From contig PXRI01000013.1 in the NCBI GenBank assembly GCA_003021005.1, positions 1 through 64,000 on the forward strand: a DNA stretch of 64,000 nt, read 5' to 3'. Below are positions 43,659 through 51,353 of the stretch, piece after piece (position 1 is the stretch's first letter; each line of letters begins with the position of its first letter). A program made the translations under genes and the position numbers. Under the pieces are notes generated by a model. The model ran no database searches. It saw only the letters and a program-made list of their open reading frames with translations, and was not told the DNA's origin. This stretch comes from Halobacteriales archaeon QS_1_69_70 (lineage in GTDB: Archaea > Halobacteriota > Halobacteria > Halobacteriales > Haloarculaceae).

Positions 43659-44011
43659 TTGCTTCCTCTCTCGCTGGACCACCGACCAGCAGTTGGTGTC
43701 CACGGGCTATTCGGCAGTTGCTCCAGAGGGTCGAACTCGATCTTCGTCCGTCGTCGACCGTCGCGTTTGGCCACTTCTACCGCCCCGGGCAGGTCCGGTC
43801 CGGTGAACATCTCTCGGGACCTGTCGGAACACCGGGGAGAGCAACCTCGTCCGTCCGATAGGTCCTGCGCAGGTCCGGCGGATTACAACAAGAGTGTGGC
43901 GTCGAATCCACCCGCAATCGGGGGAAAGCTGCCGTCTCACGGGGCGCCTGGGGATCGAAAGGTCGACATGTTTAAGCGAACCCCACAGTAACAGGTGACC
44001 GGAACGTACCG

Positions 44012-44290
44012 ATGTACGACCTGACAGGATTCCAGCGGGATCTGCTCTACGTCATCACCGGACGGGATGAACCACACGGGCTCGCCATCAAGGATGAACT
44101 CGAGGAGTACTACGAAAAGGAGATCCACCACGGCCGGCTGTACCCCAACCTGGATACGCTCGTCGAGAAGGGCCTGGTGGAGAAGGGCCAGCGCGACCGC
44201 CGCACGAACTTCTACACGCTGACGCGCCGGGGCCGCCGGGAGATGGAGGCCCGCCGCGAGTGGGAGGACCAGTACGTCGAGCTGGCCTGA
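44012..44290 (+). CDS. PadR-family transcriptional regulator
   Basis: 92 residues, the size of minimal PadR proteins. LTGFQRDLLYVITGRDEPHG, then LAIKDELEEYYEKEIHHGRL and YPNLDTLVEKGLVEKG form the winged helix; the C-terminal helix (RREMEARREWEDQYVELA) would dimerise. A TATA-like ATGTTTAAGCG at about 43969 and AGGTGA about 12 nt before the ATG suggest a short 5' UTR. Possible targets include the acyl-CoA dehydrogenase downstream, but no shared operator was found. Confidence 0.88.
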   Translation: MYDLTGFQRDLLYVITGRDEPHGLAIKDELEEYYEKEIHHGRLYPNLDTLVEKGLVEKGQRDRRTNFYTLTRRGRREMEARREWEDQYVELA

Positions 44291-44557
44291 GACGGCCCTC
44301 GTCCCACCATTCGGCCTCACGCCACAGCAGCCGTTCGTGCCGCCTCTCGACTGATCGTGGGTTGGTTGCGATACTCCGTGACGATTCCGCCGATTCCATT
44401 TAGCGATCGCTGGAGGCCCCACGGAGCCACGCCGGGCAGCATCGACCGACTTGAACGAACCGGCGCTATGCGGTTATCGTTGTAAATCAGACCGACAATT
44501 CCAGAAAACGGCGTTAGGAAAAGTGACCCTTTTGTCGTTCCAGTCGAACCTCGGGGT

Positions 44558-45712
44558 ATGGACTTCGAGCCGAGCGAGACACAGGAACAGCTCCGGAGCG
44601 AGTTGCGACGGTTCGCGGACAACGAGATCCGGCCGGTCGCCACCGAATACGACCGCCAGGAGAAGTACCCCTGGGACGTCCTGGAGGAGGCGGCGGAGAT
44701 GGGGCTTCTCGCCCCGCAGATCCCCATCGAGTACGGCGGCGCCGGCTACGACGTCCTCGACACCACCATCATCATCGAGGAGCTGTTCGCCGCCGACCCC
44801 GGCATCGGCTTCTGCGTGGCCGCCAGCGGCTTCGGGACCGAGGCCATTATGGAGTTCGGCACCGACGCCCAGAAGGAGGAGTTTCTGCCCCCGGTCGCGG
44901 CCGGCGAGGCGATTTCCGGGGCGGCGATCTCCGAACCCGACGTCGGCTCGGACGTCTCCAGCGTCTCCACGCGGGCGGAGAAGGATGGCGACGAGTGGGT
45001 GATAAACGGGACCAAGATGTGGATCTCGAACGGCTCGGTCGGCGACTTCTTCGTGGTCCTCTGCAAGACGGACCCCGAGGCCGACGGCCGGTACAACGGC
45101 TTCAGCCAGATCATCGTCGAGGCCGACCGCGACGGGTTCCAGGCCGAGAAGATCACCGGCAAGCTCGGAATCCGAGCGTCCGACACGGCCGAACTCCTCC
45201 TCGACGATGTCCGCGTGCCCGAAGAGAACCTCGTGGGGACCGAGGGCATGGGTTTCCTCCAGCAGATGCAGTTCTTCGACGCCACCCGGACCGGGGTTGC
45301 GGCCCAGGGTGTCGGCATCGCGAAGGGGGCGGCAGAGCGGGCGCTGGAGTATTCCCAGGAGCGCGAGCAGTTCGGCCAGCCCATCGGGGAGTTCCAGGCC
45401 ATCCAGCACAAGCTCGCCGACATGCACACGGAGACGGAGGCCGCCCGGCAGCTGACCTACAAGTCCGCCTGGTCCGTCGACCACGCCGACGGCCAGCTGA
45501 CGACGCTCGCGTCGATGGCCAAGGAGTACGCCTCCCGCGTGGCCGTCGACGCCGCGAACGAGGCAGTCCAGATCCACGGCGGCTCCGGGTACGTCGACGA
45601 CTTCGACGTCGAGCGGCTCTACCGCGACGCGAAGATCACCCAGATCTACGAGGGCACCACCGAGATCCAGAAGAACATCATCGCACGGGAACTCCAAGGC
45701 AAAGGCTTCTAA
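44558..45712 (+). CDS. Acyl-CoA dehydrogenase
   Basis: 384 residues, full length. N-terminal helices ([20 protein letters not shown]), the FAD/substrate region ([32 protein letters not shown]) and [20 protein letters not shown] with the catalytic Glu near 368 identify a short-chain type flavoenzyme. It oxidises acyl-CoA to enoyl-CoA in fatty acid or branched-chain catabolism, feeding electrons to ETF. CCCTTTTGTCG at about 44527-44537 gives a leaderless mRNA. Confidence 0.94.
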   Translation: MDFEPSETQEQLRSELRRFADNEIRPVATEYDRQEKYPWDVLEEAAEMGLLAPQIPIEYGGAGYDVLDTTIIIEELFAADPGIGFCVAASGFGTEAIMEFGTDAQKEEFLPPVAAGEAISGAAISEPDVGSDVSSVSTRAEKDGDEWVINGTKMWISNGSVGDFFVVLCKTDPEADGRYNGFSQIIVEADRDGFQAEKITGKLGIRASDTAELLLDDVRVPEENLVGTEGMGFLQQMQFFDATRTGVAAQGVGIAKGAAERALEYSQEREQFGQPIGEFQAIQHKLADMHTETEAARQLTYKSAWSVDHADGQLTTLASMAKEYASRVAVDAANEAVQIHGGSGYVDDFDVERLYRDAKITQIYEGTTEIQKNIIARELQGKGF

Positions 45713-45716
45713 GGCA

Positions 45717-46018
45717 CCCACTTTTTACTCGCTCGGGCTTCCTCGCGCGCCTCCGGCGCGCTGCGGGGAGCCACTCGCTCGCAAAAACTTGGGGAAAAAC
45801 GACCGCCCCGGTGACTCGCTCACTCCGTTCGCGCCCGGTGAACCGCGCTCGCTTCGCTCGCGCGGTCCCTCCCACTTTTTACTCCCTCGGGTGTCCTCGG
45901 GCGCCTGCGGCGCCCTGCGGGCACCGCTCGCTCGCAAAAACTTGGGGAAAAACGACCGCCCCGGGCGCTCACTCCGTTCGCGCCCGGTGAACCGCGCTCG
46001 CTTCGTTCGCGCGGATGC
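45717..46018. repeat. Tandem duplication of a ~150-bp intergenic sequence
   Basis: Copy 1 (45717-45870) and copy 2 (45871-46018) both open CCCACTTTTTACT, share AAAAACTTGGGGAAAAACGA and end in CGCGCTCGCTTCG(C/T)TCGCGCGG. They are rich in ctcgcttcgctcgcg palindromes typical of haloarchaeal intergenic DNA. No gene is evident. Confidence 0.8.
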
Positions 46019-46180
46019 TCGCCATCCTCCTTGTTGCTCGTCGGGTTTCTCGCAGGCGGCTCGCTTCGTCCACCGCTCGCTCCCCGCGTAGCTCACGGCT
46101 CCCGGCGGGCAGCGCGTGGCGGCGTCGTGTTAAGATAATTTTCGAATATTCAGACCGTCCGATCCGATCGCTTCGAAACG

Positions 46181-46600
46181 TTACCTCCGGTTACTCTCCT
46201 CGAAGACTTCCCGGACGTTGGTACAGTACGCTTCTGTCGACCTGACGGAACGCGGCGACATCGACCGCGTGATACCTTCAGATCGATTCGACGGAATCGC
46301 GGTGCACTGATCCGACCGGTCGCGACCGCGTGAACCCGCAGGTAACGTCGGTATCGAGAGGGGTGACGCAGGTCCCGGGATCGTCGATGTTGATCGGTGT
46401 TTCGCAGTTTTCGCAGCTGCGTGCGCTTCCCAGCAGTCAGTTTCGGGGATCTCCCGCCCGCGTGATCCGATGGGAACTCGCCGTCGCCGCCGTTCCACCG
46501 CTCCGCCCCGCAGGCGGGTTGGTAGGACTGTCCCCCCGCGATCTGCAGCTTCCCCAACGGTGTATCCACGATAGAAATATTTGTGAAACCCAGCCGCCGA
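46181..46600 (-). pseudogene. Decayed small zinc-finger protein gene
   Basis: On the minus strand one frame (46436 to 46278) reads SCENCETPINIDDPGTCVTP, LDTDVTCGF and stops; another (to TAA 46181) ends AYCTNVREVFEESNRR. Together they resemble the small haloarchaeal zinc fingers with CxxC near the start and FCSxxCRxxxEES-like ends, but frameshifts and the absence of a start codon break the gene. This is the only coding trace in the otherwise gene-free 46.0-47.1 kb stretch. Assignment is tentative. Confidence 0.35.
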
Positions 46601-46619
46601 ACCTCCACCGGGTCGTCTT

Positions 46620-47140
46620 CGTTCTAACGTTCTACGTCGAATCCGCTTCGCTCAGGTGTCAGTCGACGCCCTCTCGCCGACCAGTTCCAAACCCACTCCA
46701 CTGCTATTTATTCAAATCTTTTCTTAATTAGCACGGTCCCGCTCGACTCCTACGACCTCGAGAAACGACTCCCCCGGCGCCCCTCTGCTCACTGGTCGCT
46801 CCGCTCGCGGCTCCCCGGTTGCCGCTCACATCAGGCGGCACTCCCGTGCTCACGGCTCCCTCCGGTCGCCGTTCGCGGGCCCGAGGCGCTCCCTATGATC
46901 GCGCCTCGCTGTCGCCGGCAGAGCGTCGCCCTGCCAACCCCTCGCTCGCTTCGCTCGCGCGGATGCTCACTATTCCACGTTCACCCTTCGGCTTTCGTTG
47001 AGTACCTCCTGCGTGAGGAGAACCGCGTGGTGACGGAGCCGCTACCTGGAAATTCGACCGGCCCGGACGCTTCGATCACCAGCATGCTCCCGGAGCCCCG
47101 AGAGAGTGAAAAGGTGCCGACTGGCCCGTGGCCACGACGG
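46620..47140. other. Gene-free spacer upstream of rtcB
   Basis: It begins with an AT-rich island (TATTTATTCAAATC, TTTTCTTAATTA near 46705-46732), continues as decayed ctcgcggctc repeats to about 46975, and ends with an apparently coding-like but unassignable stretch up to the rtcB promoter. Confidence 0.4.
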
Positions 47141-47178
47141 TCGTAACTTATTGGACCGGTCGCGCCGAAGGTCCGTCC

Positions 47179-50097
47179 ATGACCACGTTCGAGGCCGGCG
47201 AGTTCACCCTGCACAAGGTCCGGGACCACGTCTGGGAGATGCCCCCGGAGGATGGCATGCGCGTCCCGGCACGGGTGTTCGCCAGCGAGGCGTTGCTCGA
47301 GGAGATCGCCGACGACCTGAGCCTCCAGCAGCTCCGGAACACCACCCACCTGCCCGGCGTCCGGAAGTACGCCGTCTGCATGCCGGACGGCCACCAGGGA
47401 TATGGCTTCCCCGTCGGGGGCGTGGCCGGCATCGACGCCGAGGACGGCTGTATTTCGCCCGGAGCAGTTGGCTACGACATCAACTGCCTCTCGGGCGATA
47501 CGGACGTCCGGCTTTCGTTCGGCCGCCGACTCCCGATGGCCGACCTCCGTGAGCGGTTCGAGGACGAACGGGCGGTCGTCGCCGGCGAGGAGTTGACGGG
47601 TTCGGCGATCAGGCTGTTCACCGAGTCCGAGGACGAACAGGTCTTCGAAGTCGAAACTGAGACCGGTCGCACGCTCCGCGCGACGGCGGACCACCCGCTC
47701 CGAACGCCGGACGGGATGGTCGAGGTCGACGACCTCGAGGCCGGCGACACGGTCCTCGTTCATCCGTTCGAGGGTATCGAACACGAGGACCCCGAGGAGT
47801 TCACCGTCCTTTCGGCGTCGGACTTCGACGACGACACACAACTCGTCGAGTTCTTGAATCGCAACGACTTGCTGCCGCTGGAGTCGACGGACGACGCGTT
47901 CTGTCGCCTCTTGAAACTCGCCGGGTTCCACACCGGCGACGGCGCGTTCCGGGGCGAGCAGACGTGGTTCTACGCCGACCCGGCGGACCTCGAGGCCATC
48001 CGCGACGACGTATCGGCACTCGGCTTCACACCGTCGAGAATTTACTCGCGTGAGCGGGACTACGAGATAGACGGCAACGAGTTCACCCGGACCGAGCACG
48101 CCGTGAAGATCGGGGCACATGGTTTCAAACAGTTGCTTCTCCGGCTCGGGGTACCCGATGGCTCGAAGGTGGAATCGGAGTTCACTCTGCCGGAGTGGTT
48201 CGACCGGCTGGCGGGCTGGCAGCAGACGCTCTACCTGTCGGCGTTCTTCGGGGCCGAGATGAGCACGCCCTCGGCCCTGTGCAACACGAACTTCTACGCC
48301 CCGACGGTCTCGCAGAACCGGCGTAGCGACGTCGCCGATGCCGGCGAGCGGTTCCTCTCCGGTATCGCCGACGCGCTACAGGCCCTCGGCATCGAGACGA
48401 ACGACCTCGAGCGTTTCGACGCGGAGACCGAGGACACCGAACGGCTCCGGTTCGGCGTCAACACGGACCCCCAGAACCTCGTCGAGTTCTTCTCGAAGAT
48501 CGGGTTCAGTTACAACGCCGAGAAGAACCGAAAGGCAGCGCTCGCAACACAGTACCTCCGGCGGAAGGAACACGTCATCGACCGGCGCGCCCGTATCGCG
48601 TCGGAGGTCCAAGCGCGCGCCGACGGCGGGGAGTCGGTCTCGAAACTGACGGGAGAGTACGACATCAACAGTCGGTTCGTCGAACGGAGCGCCTGGAGCG
48701 GCCGCTCCGGTCGACCCCGGCCGCCGGCCGACTTCCCATCGTTCGAGGCGTTCTGCGACTCGACCGAGGTTCGCGAGAACCTCACGGTACCCGTCGAAAT
48801 CGAATCCATCGAACCGGCCGGTCGTGAGCCGGTCTACGACATCGGCGTCGACCACGACGCCCACACCTTCGTCGCGGACGGGTTCGTCGTCTCGAACTGC
48901 GGCGTCCGAATGGTGAAAACAAGTCTCACCTACGACGATGTCCAGGGCCGGGAGCCGGAACTCGTCGACGCGCTGTTCGACGCCATCCCGTCAGGGCTGG
49001 GCGGTGGCGGGGTCGTCGAGACCAACCACGACACCGTCGAGGCGGTCTTGGAGCGCGGCGTCGACTGGTGTCTCGAGTCCGGCTACGCCGTCGAGTCTGA
49101 CCTGGCGCACTGCGAGGACGAGGGCCGCCGCCCGGACGCCGACGCCGACGCCGTCTCGCGGAAGGCGAAGGACCGTGGCCGGAACCAGCTCGGCTCGCTC
49201 GGCTCCGGGAACCACTTCCTCGAGGTCCAGCGCGTCACCGACGTCTACGACGAGTCGGTCGCCGACGCTTACGGGCTCCGGACGGACCAGGTCGTGGTGC
49301 TCATCCACTGTGGCTCCCGCGGGCTCGGCCACCAGGTCTGTACCGACTACCTTCGCGAGATCGAGGAGGCCCACAGCGGCCTGCTGTCGCAGCTCCCGGA
49401 CCGGGAACTGGCGGCGGCGCCGGCCGGCTCCCAGCTCGCCGAGGACTACTACGACGCGATGTGTGCGGCCATCAACTTCGCGTGGGTCAACCGTCAGCTC
49501 ATCACCCACCGAACCCGCGAGGTGTTCGCGGAGGTCTTCGACGAGCCCTGGCAGGACCTCGGCATGGAGCTACTGTACGACGTGGCGCACAACATCGCGA
49601 AGAAGGAGGTTCACGAGGTCGGGGTCGGGCCGGAGGACCGATCGATTGGAGACGGCGACGCCCGAGACCGCGAGGAGACGGAACTGTTCGTCCACCGGAA
49701 GGGGGCGACCCGGGCGTTCCCGCCGGGCCACCCGGAGGTGCCAACCGCCTACCGGGACGTCGGTCAGCCGGTCATCATCCCGGGCAGCATGGGCGCCGGC
49801 TCGTACGTGCTCTGTGGCGGCAGCGAGTCGATGGACGTCTCGTTCGGCTCGACGGCACACGGCGCCGGCCGGCTGATGAGCCGGACGCAGGCGAAAGACG
49901 AGTACTGGGGCGGCGACGTCCAGGACGACCTCCGGGCGGGCAACGAGATCCACGTCAAGGCGGACAGCGGCGCCACCATCGCCGAGGAGGCGCCCGGCGT
50001 CTACAAGGACGTCGACGAGGTCGTCGAGGTGAGCGACGCGCTGGGCATCGGCGACACCGTCGCTCGCGTGTACCCGGTCTGCAACATCAAGGGCTGA
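47179..50097 (+). CDS. rtcB: RNA 3'-terminal phosphate ligase RtcB with an intein
   Basis: 972 codons; the spliced ligase would be 501 residues. N-extein (1-102) includes MPDGHQGYGFPVGG and ends GYDIN; the C-extein opens CGVRM. Guanylation and metal-site motifs follow: GSLGSGNHFLEVQ, HCGSRGLGHQV, and near the C-terminus SMGAGSYVLCGG and STAHGAGRLMSR with the GMP-accepting His. It ligates 2',3'-cyclic phosphate ends to 5'-OH ends in tRNA splicing and RNA repair. GTAACTTATTGG at 47145-47156 makes ATG 47179 leaderless. The larA-like gene begins 4 nt after its stop. Confidence 0.95.
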   Translation: MTTFEAGEFTLHKVRDHVWEMPPEDGMRVPARVFASEALLEEIADDLSLQQLRNTTHLPGVRKYAVCMPDGHQGYGFPVGGVAGIDAEDGCISPGAVGYDINCLSGDTDVRLSFGRRLPMADLRERFEDERAVVAGEELTGSAIRLFTESEDEQVFEVETETGRTLRATADHPLRTPDGMVEVDDLEAGDTVLVHPFEGIEHEDPEEFTVLSASDFDDDTQLVEFLNRNDLLPLESTDDAFCRLLKLAGFHTGDGAFRGEQTWFYADPADLEAIRDDVSALGFTPSRIYSRERDYEIDGNEFTRTEHAVKIGAHGFKQLLLRLGVPDGSKVESEFTLPEWFDRLAGWQQTLYLSAFFGAEMSTPSALCNTNFYAPTVSQNRRSDVADAGERFLSGIADALQALGIETNDLERFDAETEDTERLRFGVNTDPQNLVEFFSKIGFSYNAEKNRKAALATQYLRRKEHVIDRRARIASEVQARADGGESVSKLTGEYDINSRFVERSAWSGRSGRPRPPADFPSFEAFCDSTEVRENLTVPVEIESIEPAGREPVYDIGVDHDAHTFVADGFVVSNCGVRMVKTSLTYDDVQGREPELVDALFDAIPSGLGGGGVVETNHDTVEAVLERGVDWCLESGYAVESDLAHCEDEGRRPDADADAVSRKAKDRGRNQLGSLGSGNHFLEVQRVTDVYDESVADAYGLRTDQVVVLIHCGSRGLGHQVCTDYLREIEEAHSGLLSQLPDRELAAAPAGSQLAEDYYDAMCAAINFAWVNRQLITHRTREVFAEVFDEPWQDLGMELLYDVAHNIAKKEVHEVGVGPEDRSIGDGDARDREETELFVHRKGATRAFPPGHPEVPTAYRDVGQPVIIPGSMGAGSYVLCGGSESMDVSFGSTAHGAGRLMSRTQAKDEYWGGDVQDDLRAGNEIHVKADSGATIAEEAPGVYKDVDEVVEVSDALGIGDTVARVYPVCNIKG
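47485..48897 (+). mobile_element. RtcB intein (471 aa) with LAGLIDADG endonuclease domain
   Basis: It begins at Cys103 (CLSGDTDVRLSF, block A) and ends DIGVDHDAHTFVADGFVVSN (blocks F-G) before Cys+1 of CGVRM. Block B is ATADHPLRTPDG. The middle carries two LAGLIDADG-like helices, KLAGFHTGDGAF and YLSAFFGAEMS, each keeping an acidic residue, so homing activity is possible. The penultimate residue is Ser instead of the usual His. The insertion point, before the conserved metal-binding Cys of RtcB, matches the site known from Pyrococcus. A DNA-binding-like HTH (SVSKLTGEYDINSRFVERSA) lies near the end of the endonuclease part. Confidence 0.92.
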
Positions 50098-50101
50098 CCC
50101 G

Positions 50102-51325
50102 ATGGGGGTCCGGGTGCCGCTCGGCGACGGCACGATCGACGTGACGCTGCCGGACCGTGCGGTGACCGTCGCCGAACCGCCGGGCGGCGAGCCGGTCGAC
50201 GTCCGAACGGCCGCCGAGACGGCGGTCGCAGAGCCCCTCGGTCCGGCGCTATCGGACCTGGTGTCCGCGGATGACACCGTCGCCATCGTCGTTACGGACG
50301 TCACCCGAGCGACCCCGGACGACGTCCTCGTCGACGTACTCCTGTCGGAACTCCAACGGTCGGGCGTCTACCGCGAGCAAGCGACGGTCGTGGTCGGCCT
50401 CGGGCTCCACCGGCCGATGACCGACGACGAGCTCGCGGAGATGCTGGACGAACACGCCGACCTGGCGGTCAATCACGACCCGGACGATGTCGTCGAGGTG
50501 GGGACGGTGGAGCGGACGCCGGTCGAGTTGTACCGGCGGGTGGCGCTCGCAGACGTGGTACTGTCGACCGGGATGGTTGAGCCCCACCAGTACGCCGGGT
50601 TCTCCGGCGGCGCCAAGACCGTCGCCGTCGGCGCCGGCGGCGAACCGCTCATTCGGTACACCCACGGCCCGGACCTGCTCAGGCGGCCGGGCGTCCGCCT
50701 CGGTCGGATCGACGGCAACCCTTTCAGGGAGGTCGTCGACCGGGCCGGCGACCGGTGCGACCTCGAGTTCTGTCTGAACGTCACCCACGGTCCGGCCGGC
50801 ATCCTGGACGTCGCCGCCGGCACCCCGCGGCGGGTCGTCGAGACGCTGGCCGACAGCGCCCGAGCCGCCCGCTCGGTCACGGTGGAGGACACCTACGACG
50901 CCGTGGTGGCCGGCGTCGGCGCGCCGAAGGACGCCAACCTCTACCAGGCCTCCCGGGCCGCCACGTACGTGGGGCTCGGCGCCGTCAACCCGCTCCGGGA
51001 CGGCGGCCGGGTCGTCATCCCGGCCGTACTCCCGGAGGGCGCCGGCAAGGGCACGGGCGAGACGCGGTTCCACGAGTGGCTCGCCGACGCCGACGATCCG
51101 GCGTCGCTGTACGAGGCGATGCGTAATGGCTACGAGCCGGGCGCCCAGCGGGCGTTCGTCCTCGCTCGCGTGCTCCGTGACCACGACGTGTCCGTCACGA
51201 ACAGCGAGGCTCCCGGCGTGGTCGAGGAGTGCCTGATGACGGCCACCGAGACCGTCGAGGACGCGGTCGAGGCGGGAAGCGACGTCCTGGTGGTGCCGGA
51301 CGCGCTGAACACGCTGCTTGTGTAG
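50102..51325 (+). CDS. LarA-like (nickel-dependent lactate racemase family) protein
   Basis: 407 residues. The N-terminal DUF2088-type domain has TDVTRATPDDVLV and GLGLHRPMTDDELAEM; the cofactor region is EPHQYAGFSGGAKTVAVGAG with His and the Lys that bears the pincer cofactor in LarA; GVGAPKDANLYQASRA is near residue 280. The family racemises or epimerises 2-hydroxyacids; substrate here is unknown. The start lies 4 nt after rtcB, so the two are co-transcribed, an odd pairing. No larBCE maturation genes are in the window. Confidence 0.88.
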   Translation: MGVRVPLGDGTIDVTLPDRAVTVAEPPGGEPVDVRTAAETAVAEPLGPALSDLVSADDTVAIVVTDVTRATPDDVLVDVLLSELQRSGVYREQATVVVGLGLHRPMTDDELAEMLDEHADLAVNHDPDDVVEVGTVERTPVELYRRVALADVVLSTGMVEPHQYAGFSGGAKTVAVGAGGEPLIRYTHGPDLLRRPGVRLGRIDGNPFREVVDRAGDRCDLEFCLNVTHGPAGILDVAAGTPRRVVETLADSARAARSVTVEDTYDAVVAGVGAPKDANLYQASRAATYVGLGAVNPLRDGGRVVIPAVLPEGAGKGTGETRFHEWLADADDPASLYEAMRNGYEPGAQRAFVLARVLRDHDVSVTNSEAPGVVEECLMTATETVEDAVEAGSDVLVVPDALNTLLV

Positions 51326-51353
51326 CGTCGGTCTGGCATCGAGATGTCGCCGC

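Noticed and set aside
43515-43810. Short minus-strand ORFs in the spacer before padR
   Set aside because: They run through inverted repeats, lack promoters and show no protein family features.
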